Part shown: piece after piece, positions 25,384 through 35,100 of the stretch
Position numbering within the stretch: position 1 is the stretch's first letter
Layout: the number at the start of each line of letters is the position of its first letter
Assembly (NCBI GenBank): GCA_019637815.1
Contig: JAHBUZ010000001.1
Coordinates: 87,865 to 151,864, forward strand
Direction: 5' to 3'
Length of the DNA stretch: 64,000 nucleotides
DNA from: Chloroflexota bacterium
GTDB taxonomy: Bacteria; Chloroflexota; Limnocylindria; Limnocylindrales; CSP1-4
The notes under the pieces: generated by a model
Seen by the model: only the letters and a program-made list of their open reading frames with translations
Told to the model about the DNA's origin: nothing
Database searches by the model: none
Position numbers and translations under genes: made by a program

Positions 25384-25799
25384 TGGCGCTCATCCTGGAC
25401 ACCGGACCGATCCTGGCGCTGCTCGACGCTGGTGATCCGGACCACCGGCGATGCCTCGCGATGGTGGAGGCGGTGGGCGAGGACCTGGTGATCCCGGCGC
25501 CTGTCCTCGTGGAGGTCGACTACTGGGTGCTCAAGCTCCTCGGTCACGACGCCTGGACGACGTTCGTCGAGGACATCGATCGGGGTGCCTACCGAGTGCA
25601 CCACCTCGACGCGAACGACCTGGTGCGTATCGCGATCCTGGAGCGAACCTACGCCACGCTCGACCTCGGCTTCGTCGATACGGCCGTGATCGTGACGTGC
25701 GAGCGACTGGATGAGCCCAAGGTCGCCACGCTCGATCGACGCGACTTCAGCGTCGTTCGCCCACGCCACCGCGACCATCTCGTGCTGCTCCCGGACTGA
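25383..25799 (+). CDS. VapC-like PIN-domain toxin
   Basis: 138-residue PIN ribonuclease. The conserved acidic residues are present: LILDTGPILALLD (Asp6), VEVDYWVLK (Glu44), and LGFVDTAVIVTCERL (Asp near 99), with a later LDRRDFSVV. VapC-type toxins cleave tRNA or rRNA when the antitoxin is lost. Start ATG 25383 overlaps the antitoxin stop by one base. The pair separates ino1 from the acyltransferase genes and looks like an inserted module within the lipid locus. Confidence 0.85.
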   Translation: MALILDTGPILALLDAGDPDHRRCLAMVEAVGEDLVIPAPVLVEVDYWVLKLLGHDAWTTFVEDIDRGAYRVHHLDANDLVRIAILERTYATLDLGFVDTAVIVTCERLDEPKVATLDRRDFSVVRPRHRDHLVLLPD

Positions 25800-25926
25800 C
25801 CCGGTCGTGTGGCCACACGCCGGCTCATCCTCGGCCGATCGTGGCACCATCGAACGAGACCATGAGCCCGTCGCACCCGCCCAGCACATTCGTGCCCCGA
25901 TGCCGCGAGATCCGGCAGGGTCGGGC

Positions 25927-26982
25927 ATGAGCGAGCCGCCGAGCAGCGCACACACGGGCGTGGAGTACTCACCCCTGGAGCGGCCCACGACGGGGAGGGT
26001 CGGGCGTATCGTCCAGCGCAGCCGTGAGCGATCCGCGGTGCTGGCGTATCGGGGCACCTCCGCGACCCTTGGCCACACCCCGACGCGCCTCTCCGAGGCT
26101 GCCGCGCGAGCACTGTTCCTGGGCAGCTACTTCGCATGGGCATCGAAACGGCGCATCGTGCGCGGCAATGTCGCCCATGTCCTGGGCCTGCCCGCCGACC
26201 ACCCGGATGTCCAGGTGCTCGCTCGCCGGACCTACACCTCGTATTCCCGCTTCGTGGTGGAGCTGATGCGACTGCCCACGCTCCCGGTCGACGAGCCACT
26301 GCGACTGCTGCCACCCACCACCCCGGCGCACACGGTGTTCAGCGAGGTCTGGACACGCAACCGGGCCGAGGGTCGGGGGGTCATCGCCGCGTCCGGTCAC
26401 ATCGGCAACATCGAGATCTTCGCGGGTTCGTATGCGCTCCAGGGCATCCCCACCTGGGGCCTCGCGGACGACACGGCCTACCCGGAGCTGTTCGCGCTGC
26501 TCAACGCCCAGCGGGCCCGCTGGGGGGTGCGCATCATCCCGTGGCGCAATCTGCGGCAGCTGTTCAGCGTGATGCGTCGGCCTGCGGCCCTGGGCATGGT
26601 GGTCGACTGGGGCTATCGACCCGATGACGTGCCGGTGCGGATGTTCGGCGCCTGGACCACGCTGCCCGCCGGACCCGCCACGCTCGCGGCGCGGACCCGG
26701 GCCACCATCCTGCCCGTGGCAGCGTTCCACCAGCGCGACGGGTATACGGCACATGCCGCACCGCCCATCGAGGTCGTCGACGGCTCACCGCGGTCGGTGG
26801 CCATCGCCACCCAGGCCATCGCGGATGCACTCGAGGGGTTCGTGCGCCGGGCACCCGAGCAGTGGCACACCTTCAAGCCGATGTGGCCAGCCACGGTGGC
26901 CGAGCAGCGTCTCCTGGAGGCTCGCGCGATGACCATGCTCGCGGATGCGGCCGAGCCACGGGCGCGTCGAGCCAGCGGATGA
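25927..26982 (+). CDS. LpxL/HtrB-type lipid acyltransferase (PatA-like), first copy
   Basis: 351-residue membrane-associated acyltransferase. The catalytic H-x4-E motif is in ASGHIGNIEIFAG near residue 155; later blocks MVVDWGYRPDDVPVRMFG and TLPAGPATLAARTRATILPV are typical of the LPLAT/HtrB family. The start is set at ATG 25927, where GGCAGGG precedes; the open frame extends 216 bases further upstream into the toxin gene, but that part has no family similarity. Since the locus has phosphatidylinositol and PimA-like genes, a PatA-type role (acylating a mannosylated inositol lipid) is inferred. The stop overlaps the next acyltransferase by four bases. Confidence 0.8.
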   Translation: MSEPPSSAHTGVEYSPLERPTTGRVGRIVQRSRERSAVLAYRGTSATLGHTPTRLSEAAARALFLGSYFAWASKRRIVRGNVAHVLGLPADHPDVQVLARRTYTSYSRFVVELMRLPTLPVDEPLRLLPPTTPAHTVFSEVWTRNRAEGRGVIAASGHIGNIEIFAGSYALQGIPTWGLADDTAYPELFALLNAQRARWGVRIIPWRNLRQLFSVMRRPAALGMVVDWGYRPDDVPVRMFGAWTTLPAGPATLAARTRATILPVAAFHQRDGYTAHAAPPIEVVDGSPRSVAIATQAIADALEGFVRRAPEQWHTFKPMWPATVAEQRLLEARAMTMLADAAEPRARRASG

Positions 26983-27926
26983 ACGTGCGGACCCGTGTCG
27001 GCGGCTGGCTCGTCGTCGGTGGCATCCGTTTCCTCCGGATGCTTCCGGACCGGCCGGTCTACCGGCTGGGCTTCCGGCTCGGTCGCCTGCTGCCGCGGGT
27101 CATGAGGGCGCGCCGCGACCTTGCTCGGCGCAACCTCCGGCGGGTGTGCCGGTCCCTGGTCGCGCGGGGCGTGGCGACCCCCCGGATCGCGGCTGCGGCT
27201 GGTGGAGGGCGGCCGCTCGAGGCGCTCGTCGCCGACCTGTTCGGCCACTGGGTGGTCTCGTATCTCGAAGGTGCCATCGCGCCCCGCTATGACGCGGCCA
27301 CGCTCCGCGAGCGCGTCCGGCTCCTGGATCCCGTGACGACGGCACGTGCCCTCGAGCCGACGCCGTCCGGGGAGCCGGGCCGCATCTACACCGGCCTCCA
27401 CCTGGGCTCCGTGGAGATCGCCGGGCTGTACGCGGCACGCCACTCCTCGCTGTCCCTCGCGGGCCCGATGGAACGACTCGCGAACCCAGTGCTGCGGGAC
27501 TACTTCGAACGGACCCGTGGTGCGGTGGGCATGGAGCTGCTCCCCATCGAGGGTGCCGCGAGCATCCTCGAGGCACATCTCCGACGCGGTGACGGGGTCG
27601 CGCTGGTGGCGGATCGACCCATCGGCGGCCAGGGGTCCCGGGTCCGGCTGTTCGATGCACCCGCGCGGCTGCCGGCGGGGCCCGCGGTGCTCGCGGTGAC
27701 CACGGGTGCGGGGATGTACGTCCAGGCCGTGCTCCGCGAGCGACCGGGCGCCTGGGTCGGCATCATCGAGCCCATCGAGGTGCCCACGGACGGCCTGCGT
27801 CGGGAGCGCGTGCGTGTCACCCTCGAACACATCGTGGCCGCCTTCGAGCGGCTCATCGGGCACGCTCCGGAGCAGTGGTGGACACTCCTGTTCCAGGTGT
27901 GGGAGGAGGAGGCAGCAGCGACGTGA
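26979..27926 (+). CDS. LpxL/HtrB-type lipid acyltransferase, second copy
   Basis: 315 residues, a paralogue of the preceding gene with low similarity. The N-terminus has an amphipathic/hydrophobic stretch (WLVVGGIRFLRMLPDRP), and the catalytic H-x4-E is in YTGLHLGSVEIAGLY, followed by ALVADRPIGGQGSRVRLFD and LPAGPAVLAVTTGA. ATG 26979 overlaps the preceding stop (ATGA). Two adjacent acyltransferases suggest two successive acylations of one lipid. The acyl acceptor is not proven. Confidence 0.8.
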   Translation: MNVRTRVGGWLVVGGIRFLRMLPDRPVYRLGFRLGRLLPRVMRARRDLARRNLRRVCRSLVARGVATPRIAAAAGGGRPLEALVADLFGHWVVSYLEGAIAPRYDAATLRERVRLLDPVTTARALEPTPSGEPGRIYTGLHLGSVEIAGLYAARHSSLSLAGPMERLANPVLRDYFERTRGAVGMELLPIEGAASILEAHLRRGDGVALVADRPIGGQGSRVRLFDAPARLPAGPAVLAVTTGAGMYVQAVLRERPGAWVGIIEPIEVPTDGLRRERVRVTLEHIVAAFERLIGHAPEQWWTLLFQVWEEEAAAT

Positions 27927-28696
27927 CGGCTCAGGACGAGACGCCGACGATGTCCCGCGCGGACCTCCATATCCACACGCTCGCGTCCGACGGCGTGTCG
28001 AGCGTCCAGGAGATCCTCGACGCAGCGCTGGCACAGGGTCTCGATGTCATCGCCATCACCGACCACGAGCGCATCGACGCCGCCGTGGTCGCCCAGCGGC
28101 TCGCCGCGGAGCAGGATCTGCCACTCGGGGTCATCGTGGGGGAGGAGGTCACCACGCGCCACGGGCATCTCATCGGCCTGTTCCTCACCCGGCGCATCAA
28201 GCCATGGGGCCGGATGCGGGATGCGGTCGCCCAGATCCACGACCAGGGAGGGCTCGCGATCGTGGCCCATCCGCTGGTGCCCTATCCGCTGTGCGCGAGC
28301 GAGCGGACCATCCGCGACCTGCTCGACTCCGGTGACGTGGCCCACCGCCCCGACGCGATCGAGGCGTTCAACCCGACCACGGCACGCATGCGCTGGAGCC
28401 GACGCGTGCCGGCGTTCGTGCGGGAGATGGGCGTGGCGGCAGTGGCCAGCAGTGATGCCCACGCGGCCACCTCCGTGGGCCGCGCCGTGACCCGCTTCCC
28501 GGGCAGCGGCGTGGACTCGCTCCGGGACGCGATCGCTCGGGAGGCCACGACCTGGGAAGGGACCGCGTATGCGTGGCCGGAGCAGGTGCGGATGTTCGGC
28601 CACCAGTCGGCCAAGAACGTGCGCGCGGTCCGGGACACGCTGCGCCATCGATTGTTGCACCAAGGCACCGGGCGCGACCTGGGGTATCCCCGGTGA
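27923..28696 (+). CDS. PHP-domain metal-dependent phosphoesterase
   Basis: 257-residue PHP protein. Metal-binding motifs: RADLHIHTLASDG (residues 12-24), IAITDHERIDAA, GEEVTTRHGHLIGLFL, VAHPLVPYP and SSDAHAATSVGRA. These belong to the YciV/TrpH class, which includes RNase AM-like and 3',5'-nucleoside bisphosphate phosphatases. GTG 27923 overlaps the acyltransferase stop, and the gene ends inside the start of the glycosyltransferase, so it belongs to the lipid operon. A role in removing a phosphate from an intermediate such as phosphatidylinositol phosphate is possible but is inference only. Confidence 0.8.
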   Translation: MTAQDETPTMSRADLHIHTLASDGVSSVQEILDAALAQGLDVIAITDHERIDAAVVAQRLAAEQDLPLGVIVGEEVTTRHGHLIGLFLTRRIKPWGRMRDAVAQIHDQGGLAIVAHPLVPYPLCASERTIRDLLDSGDVAHRPDAIEAFNPTTARMRWSRRVPAFVREMGVAAVASSDAHAATSVGRAVTRFPGSGVDSLRDAIAREATTWEGTAYAWPEQVRMFGHQSAKNVRAVRDTLRHRLLHQGTGRDLGYPR

Positions 28697-29886
28697 AGAT
28701 CGGTCTCGTGACGCCCTACATCTACCCCGTGCCGGGCGGCGTGAACGCGCATGTCCAGGAGCTCTACGAGAACCTCGTGGTGCGGGGCCACGACGTGCGC
28801 ATCATCAGCAGCACCCACGGGCCGCAGCGCTCCAGCGAGGGCGACATCATCCGTCTGGGCTATGGCTGGAGCGTGCCCACGAACGGCTCGGTGGGCACCC
28901 TCACGGTCTCGCACCGCTATGGGCAGCTGGTCCAGGAGATGCTCGAGGAGGAGCGGTTCGACCTCATCCACTTCCACGAGCCCTTCGTGCCCTTCCTGTC
29001 GCTCCAGGTGCTCCGGTTCTCGCAGAGCGTCAACGTCGGCACGTTCCACGCGTACTCCGGCCAGAGCCTCTCGTACGAGTTCGGCAAGCGCATGATGGCC
29101 CGCTTCGCGCGACGGCTCCACGGTCGGATCGCGGTGAGCGCCGCCGCGATGCACTTCATCTCGCGCTACTTCCCGGGTGACTACAAGGTCATCCCCAATG
29201 GTGTGGACCTGCGCGACTTCCGGGATGTCGCGCCGTTCGCGCGCTGGCGTGATGGCACACCCAACATCCTGTACATCGGCCGCTTCGAGAGCCGCAAGGG
29301 CGCCATGTACCTGCTCAAGGCGTTCCGGCATCTGCGGCGCGAGGGCCTCGACTGTCGACTGCTGATGATCGGCGCCGGCCCCCAGGAGCGCGAGGTGCGT
29401 CGCTACATCGCGACGCGCCGCCTCCAGGGCGTGGAGCTGCTCGGCCGGGTGAGCGACCAGGACAAGATCCGGGCGCTCGCCACCGCGGACGTGTTCGTGT
29501 CACCCGCTACCGGCCAGGAGTCGTTCGGCATCGTACTCCTGGAGGCGATGGCAGCCGGTGTGCCCATCGTCTGCTCCGACATCCACGGCTACAAGGGCGT
29601 CGTTCGGCGGGGCGAGCAGGCGCTCCTGGTGCCACCCAAGGACAGCGAGGCGCTCGCCGGGGCGATCGGCACGCTCGTGCGTGACCCGGCGATGCGCGCC
29701 CGGATGGGGGCGTCCGGGCGGGAGCGCGCGGTCCAGTACGGATGGGAGAACATCACCGCGAAGGTGGACGACTACTACGGCTTCGTCATCCGACGGCTGG
29801 CTGCCCAGGGTGCGCTGCCACCCGGGTTCCACGCGCCCATCCCGCCGGCGCCGGTGCGGCCTGCCGCCAGCACGGGAGGGAGCTAG
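28693..29886 (+). CDS. GT4 glycosyltransferase, PimA-like
   Basis: 397-residue GT-B enzyme. PYIYPVPGGVNAHVQELYENL at the N-terminus is the PimA/PimB-type acceptor-side loop, FHEPFVPFLSLQVLRFS and VSAAAMHFISRYFPG follow, and the donor domain has YIGRFESRKGAMYLLKAF and QESFGIVLLEAMAAGVPIV with the conserved E-x7-E. This pattern is that of GDP-mannose:phosphatidylinositol alpha-mannosyltransferase (PimA). With ino1, a CDP-alcohol phosphotransferase and two acyltransferases nearby, a phosphatidylinositol-mannoside-like product is the best inference. GTG 28693 overlaps the PHP stop. Confidence 0.85.
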   Translation: MKIGLVTPYIYPVPGGVNAHVQELYENLVVRGHDVRIISSTHGPQRSSEGDIIRLGYGWSVPTNGSVGTLTVSHRYGQLVQEMLEEERFDLIHFHEPFVPFLSLQVLRFSQSVNVGTFHAYSGQSLSYEFGKRMMARFARRLHGRIAVSAAAMHFISRYFPGDYKVIPNGVDLRDFRDVAPFARWRDGTPNILYIGRFESRKGAMYLLKAFRHLRREGLDCRLLMIGAGPQEREVRRYIATRRLQGVELLGRVSDQDKIRALATADVFVSPATGQESFGIVLLEAMAAGVPIVCSDIHGYKGVVRRGEQALLVPPKDSEALAGAIGTLVRDPAMRARMGASGRERAVQYGWENITAKVDDYYGFVIRRLAAQGALPPGFHAPIPPAPVRPAASTGGS

Positions 29887-30774
29887 ATGCAGGTCGGCAT
29901 CATGCTGCCGATGGGCAGCGACGAGTCCGGCGGCTTCGGGAACCTGCGGGCGCTCGCCGTGACCGCGGAGGCCGAGGGCCTCGACTCGGTGTGGGTCGCG
30001 GACCACCTCCTCTTCCGGGAGGGCGACCGGGTCACCGGCCTGCACGAGGCCTGGACCGTGCTCGCGGCGATCGCCGCGGTGACGAGCCGTGTGACCCTGG
30101 GGCCACTGGTGCTCGCGGTGCCCTTCCGCAACCCGGTGCTCACCGCCAAGATGGCCCTGGAGCTCGACGAGATCTCGGCCGGGCGGTTCGTCCTGGGCCT
30201 CGGCTGTGGCTGGCACGAGCCCGAGTTCGAGGCGATGGGCATCCCGTTCGACCATCGGGTCGGGCGGTTCGAGGAGGCGCTCCGGATCATCGTGCCGCTG
30301 CTGCGCGGCGAGACCGTGACGTTCGAGGGCGACTGGTATCGCGTCGCCGGTGCGGTCCTGGATCCGCCGGCGGTGCGTGCCGGTGGCCCACCGCTCCTGA
30401 TCGCCGGTGAGCGACCCCGGATGCTGCGCCTGGTCGCGGAGCACGCCGCGCTCTGGAACGCGGCGTGGTACGGCCGCCCCGAGACCGCGGACGAGCTACG
30501 CGACCGGTTGCGCGACCTCCGCACCGCTCTTGGGACGATCGGGCGCGACCCGGCGACGCTCGATCTGACCGTGGGCATCGAGGTGGACCTGGGGGATGGC
30601 GATGCGGGCGAACGCGCCATCGGTGGCTCGACCCAGGGGATCGCGGATGCCCTCGCTGGCTACGCGGACCTGGGGATCTCGCAGCTCATCGCACACGTGT
30701 CCCCGCGGACGCCCGACGCCATCGCGCGGTTCGCGGAGGCCGTCACGCTCACCAGGGCGCGGCTCGGCGCGTAG
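29887..30774 (+). CDS. LLM-class (luciferase-like) oxidoreductase, probably F420-dependent
   Basis: 295-residue TIM-barrel flavin/F420 enzyme. MQVGIMLPMGSDESGGF, LDSVWVADHLLF, TLGPLVLAVPFRNPVLTAKMALELDEISAGRFVLGLGCGW and PFDHRVGRFEEALRI are family landmarks. F420 rather than FMN is likely from the GRFVLGLGCGWHE pattern shared with F420-dependent members. The start is the ATG immediately after the glycosyltransferase stop, with GGGAG upstream, so the two are co-transcribed. Substrate unknown; it ends three bases from the convergent PIN gene. Confidence 0.85.
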   Translation: MQVGIMLPMGSDESGGFGNLRALAVTAEAEGLDSVWVADHLLFREGDRVTGLHEAWTVLAAIAAVTSRVTLGPLVLAVPFRNPVLTAKMALELDEISAGRFVLGLGCGWHEPEFEAMGIPFDHRVGRFEEALRIIVPLLRGETVTFEGDWYRVAGAVLDPPAVRAGGPPLLIAGERPRMLRLVAEHAALWNAAWYGRPETADELRDRLRDLRTALGTIGRDPATLDLTVGIEVDLGDGDAGERAIGGSTQGIADALAGYADLGISQLIAHVSPRTPDAIARFAEAVTLTRARLGA

Positions 30775-30777
30775 CCG

Positions 30778-31257
30778 CTACGCCCCGCTCGCCGGCTGGG
30801 TGCCCGGCTCCTCCGGGACCGTGACCTCGGACAGCAGGATCACCTCCACGCCCGGGATGCTGCGGACGCGCCGATCGTTGGTGACGAAGCAGGTCGCCTC
30901 GGAATGTCTGGCCGTCGCAAGATGGATCGCGTCGACAAGGCCATGACCCTGGCCTCGCGCCCGCGCCGCCTCGACGGCGATGCGTCGGTCCATCGGGATG
31001 ATGGTGAGGCCCTGGATCGACCATAGGTCGCCATCCAGGCGCTCGAATGCCTCGTCGTCCCTCGCTCTCGCCGGCCCGGCCAGCACCTCCGTGAGCGCGA
31101 CGCTGGCGATCGATGCATCGGCCCGCCCTGCCTCGACGCCGTCGATGATCGCCTTGGCCACGACGCCCTGCGGCACGGTCCCGTTCGCGGCATAGATGAG
31201 GACGTTGCTGTCGAGCGCGATGGCACCATGCCGGGCGAACAGGTCGTCGATGGTCAC
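30778..31257 (-). CDS. VapC-like PIN-domain toxin, second locus
   Basis: 159-residue PIN nuclease starting at GTG 31257, which overlaps the antitoxin stop by four bases. Conserved acids: IALDSNVLIYAANG (Asp/Asn), VALTEVLAGPA (Glu), GLVDAIHLATARH (Asp), and FVTNDRRVRSIPG. The product would be an RNA-cleaving toxin neutralised by the upstream AbrB-type protein. No relation in sequence to the 25383 toxin beyond the fold. Confidence 0.85.
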   Translation of the reverse strand: MTIDDLFARHGAIALDSNVLIYAANGTVPQGVVAKAIIDGVEAGRADASIASVALTEVLAGPARARDDEAFERLDGDLWSIQGLTIIPMDRRIAVEAARARGQGHGLVDAIHLATARHSEATCFVTNDRRVRSIPGVEVILLSEVTVPEEPGTQPASGA

Positions 31258-31502
31258 GGGAGCTCTCGCTCGAGCTCGTCGCGAAGTGCGCGCACCCAGG
31301 CGACCGGATCCTCGCCCCAGTATCCCTTGTACTTGCCGAACAAGCGGGTGCCAGCGAGCTGACGCGGCTTGATGACCATCGAGTCCCCGACGATCTCCAC
31401 GCTGAGTCGATCCCCGGCCTTGATGCCGAGGGCCTTGCGCGCCTCGCTTGGTACGGCGATCTGATGCCTGGAGCTGACCTTGACGCTGATCATGCGTGTC
31501 AT
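31254..31502 (-). CDS. AbrB/MazE-type antitoxin
   Basis: 82-residue protein with a swapped-hairpin AbrB domain: ISVKVSSRHQIAVPSEARKALGIKAGDRLSVEI is the family pattern in order (given here in pieces: SSRHQIAVP, EARKALGIKAGD, LSVEIVGDSMVIKPR). The C-terminal part, rich in Trp and acidic residues (FGKYKGYWGEDPVAWV), should contact the toxin. Start at ATG 31502 or, nine bases on, ATG 31493; neither has a clear ribosome binding site. It is divergent from a GNAT gene. Confidence 0.8.
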   Translation of the reverse strand: MTRMISVKVSSRHQIAVPSEARKALGIKAGDRLSVEIVGDSMVIKPRQLAGTRLFGKYKGYWGEDPVAWVRALRDELERELP

Positions 31503-31628
31503 GATAAGCAACACGGCGAACACCCGCATCCGCTTGGTGTGTCCATGGGTCGCCAAGCGTCGACGGACCCGGGCTGACCTGGCCGGTGGATCGTGCCGAG
31601 ACGGGCCCGGGTGCACTACGCTCGCAGC

Positions 31629-32198
31629 ATGTCCATCGGGATCCGGCGCGCCACCGCCGCCGATGCTGCCGCGCTCCATGCGCTTGCGGCAGCGACCTTC
31701 GGCATGGCGTGCCCACCCGGGACCCGCGAGGAGGACATCGCGGCGTTCATCGAGCTGCATCTGTCCGAGGCGCGCTTCGCCGACTACCTCGTGGACCCGG
31801 CGCGGATCCTGTTCCTGGCGCTCGAGGATGGGGCGGCACTGGGCTACACGATGCTCGTCGGCGGGGAGCCGGCCGACCCGGACGTGGCGCGCGCCATCAC
31901 GACCCGCCCGACCATCGAGCTGAGCAAGATCTACGTCCGTGCCACGCATCACGGGAGCGGGCTCGCGGCCGCGCTCCTGACCGCGTCGGTCGATGCCGCA
32001 TCCCGGGCAGGAGCCGCAGCCATGTGGCTGGGCGTCAACCAGCACAACACGCGCGCCAACCGGTTCTACGAGCAGCAGGGCTTCCGACAGGTGGGCACCA
32101 AGCGCTTCCGCGTGGGCATCGAGTGGCACGACGACTTCGTGCGCGAGCGGCTCCTCGTCGCCGACGACCGGATCGGACCGGAGCCGCGCCGGAGCTAG
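31629..32198 (+). CDS. GNAT-family N-acetyltransferase
   Basis: 189 residues. The start at ATG 31629 gives the usual beginning SIGIRRATAADAAALHALA; an upstream in-frame start at 31593 adds only a basic tail. The acetyl-CoA site is IELSKIYVRATHHGSGLAAALL (motif A, with H-G-S-G-L-A in place of the commoner R-G-x-G-x-G/A), followed by AAMWLGVNQHNTRANRFYEQQGFRQVG. Such proteins acetylate amino groups of small molecules or proteins; the substrate is not evident. The stop overlaps the convergent PMT gene by four bases. Confidence 0.85.
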   Translation: MSIGIRRATAADAAALHALAAATFGMACPPGTREEDIAAFIELHLSEARFADYLVDPARILFLALEDGAALGYTMLVGGEPADPDVARAITTRPTIELSKIYVRATHHGSGLAAALLTASVDAASRAGAAAMWLGVNQHNTRANRFYEQQGFRQVGTKRFRVGIEWHDDFVRERLLVADDRIGPEPRRS

Positions 32199-35100
32199 CG
32201 CAGATCGTCCAGCAGCGGGTGCGGGTGGCCCGAGCGCCACCGCTGCGCGAGCAGCATCACGACCCCCGCCAGGACCAGCGTCACGACCGCCACGACGACG
32301 GTCGCGAGGTCCACGAAGCCGCCGGGCACGGGCGGGTCCCGATTGACCCCGAACTGGAAGTCGTAGTTCCAGGTGGGCAGCAGCCCCTGGAACGCGGTGG
32401 CAAGGCCGCTCGGCAACGGCAGCCCGGTCAGGTTCGGGTACCACACGAGCAGGAACAGGAACGCCGAGATGACCACGCCCAGCGCGAAGCGCCGCGCATC
32501 CCGGGCCCGAAGCACGAGCCACGCCGGCGCGAGGAGCACGAGCAGGGCGAGGATCGAGAGCTCGTCGGCGGTCACGGCGAAGGTCAGCCGGTCGGTGTCA
32601 CTCAGCAGCCCCACGGCCGCCAGCAGGGCGAGGATGGTCGCCGCACCGATGACCACGAGCCCTGCCCCCGGCCCGTCCATGAGGCCATCGAACCGGCGAC
32701 CCAGCTGGTCGGTCCGGGAGGTCGCCACGTCGTCGGTCGCGTCGTCGTCGACATCAGCGGTCCCGGGTGTGCGCGACGAGTGCCACAGGAACACCGAGAC
32801 CCCGACCGCCGCCACGACGAGCACCGCCAGGATGCCCAGCGACTGCGCGCTCAGGGTCACGTCCCGGGTGGCCGCTCCGCAGGCCTGGCTGTTCGGCTGG
32901 ACGGAACGGACGTCCGCGGCGATGCACAGCGGCTGCCGCAGGAGCCACAGCAGCGGGGCACCGAGGATGCACAGGGCAGCGCCGACCCGCGCGATGAGCC
33001 AGCCGATGCGTGCCGGCCCGTGCCACAGCTCCGCGAGCAGATAGGCCAGGGCGAGCACCAGGAACGGGATCGCGGTGTAGTAGTGGTACTGGAACGTGGC
33101 CCGGTCGATGCGCGCCCAGGGCAGCCACATGGCGAGGAACAGGAGCACGACCAGCGTGACCGGCAGGGAGCGTCGCTTCCATGCCGCGATGGTGCCGAAG
33201 ACGAGCGCCGGGATGCCCATCCAGAGGACGACCAGGTTGCCCGCGTCGTAGATCTCGCCGAGCGTGTTCCCTGCGAACGAGGACTGGTAGAACCAGACCG
33301 GCTTGAGGTCGAGCGGCCATGCCCACCACGGCGAGGACGCGGCGTGCGGCACCCGCAGGTCGTCGTGATACCCATACATGTCGAGCGTCAGGCCCCACAG
33401 CGTCTTGCCGGTGTGACCGGCCGGGAACCCCTCCCAGAGCTGGTTGCCAAGCGCGGCCCATGGAAGGTAGCCGGCCACGTAGACCGCGACCGGGATGACC
33501 ACGAGGCAGCCCATCGCGAGGACCCACCAGAGACCCCGACCCCGTCCCGGATCGAGCCAGGCGGGGGTCGATGGGTCGGTCGGGGTGAGTGGCCGATCGT
33601 CCGCATCGGGCCGGAAGGGGCCGTGGCCGAGCCAGCCCAGGACGAGCGCGACGATGCCCAGCACCGAGGCACCGAGGATGGGCGCGCCACCGATGACCAG
33701 CGTTCGGACCCCCGGGCGTGCCTCCTCGTCGGGGGCACCCAGGAACGCGAGCGCCCACACGCCGAGCGCGAACACACCCCCGATCACCAGCCAGGTGACC
33801 GCGCTCCACACCTGGGCCCGGGTCACCGGCAGCGGTCGACGGACCATCGCCGCAGCGAGCGCGAGGGTCAGCGCCCCGAGGATGAGCAGGAACGGCCAGT
33901 TGCGATGGGGCTCCTCGACCGCGGCCGGCCGGATGGCCAGCGCCCCCAGCACCCCCGTCAGGCCGACCATGCCGCCGAGCGCGATCCAGCGCCCGATGCC
34001 CGATCGCAGCAGCACCAGCAGCACGACGCCGCCGATGGCGTACGCCGCGACCCACTTGGACGCGAGCGCGAGACCGAGCAGCACGCCCACCAGGGGCACC
34101 ACGAGCGTCACCTGCCACCAGCGGCGCCAGGTGCCCAGCCAGACCGGCGCGAACAGCACCGCGGCGAGCACCAGGAAGCCCGTGATGTACACGTCGTTCA
34201 TGGCGATGCGTGCGTTGGCGAACAGCATCCCCTCCGCGAGCGCGAGGGCCGCGGCGAACAGACCCACGCTCCGGCGCCGGAAGAGGAGGCGTGCGAGGAG
34301 GTAGATGCCGGCCACGGTGAGAGCGCCCATGAGCACGCCCGGCATCCGGTAGCCGAAGGCATTGCCACCGACGTCGACGCTCGCGACCGAGCCATCGTTG
34401 CCGATGGCAAGGATCTGTGTCCTGTCCTCGCTCGGGTGATCCTCCTGGGTGTCCATGAGGGTCGCGACCGGCTCGAACGGCAGCGGCACGTCCATGAACA
34501 CCGAGTGGCCATGGGGCTCGACCACGTAGACCGTGGGCTGACCGCCCGCGAGTCGACCCGGCACGTGGAGGAGCTGCGCCGCCTCGTTCCACAGCACATC
34601 GGTGACGGGACCCGGCATGTCCATGGAATCACTGACCCGTGGCGCGCCGCGGTCGAGGCCGATGCGCTCGAGCACCGCCCCTGACGCCACGTAGAGCGTG
34701 TCCTCGTCCGGTCCGTCCGGGATCCACGCGAGACCCGCGGCGCCGTCATCGAGCGGGAGCTCGTGCAGTGTGTCGAGCGTCCTGGTGGCGAGGAACGTCA
34801 CGCCGTCCGGGGTCGCGACGGCGATCGCGGGCACATCCTCGATGTCGATGCCCAGGAGCGTCCCGTCGTCGACGAGCTCCCGGACCACGTCCTCCGCGAG
34901 CGAGTCCGGCCAGCCGAGCAGCACCACGTCCGGGGTCGACCGCCGCAGGAGTGATTCGAGGGTGGCGGCGCTCATGCCCAGCTCATCGGCGAGCACGCGC
35001 GCAGCGCCTGCGGGATCCTCGACCTCCGCGGGGCGCGCCACGACCGCGGTCGCACGTGGCACGACCTCCAGGTCCCGCACCTCCGACAACGTGGTGCTGC

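Noticed and set aside
31586..34684. 1032-residue plus-strand frame opposite the giant GT-C gene
   Set aside because: It is Arg/Gly/His-rich with no membrane or motif pattern, whereas the minus strand gives regular membrane helices and glycosyltransferase signatures.
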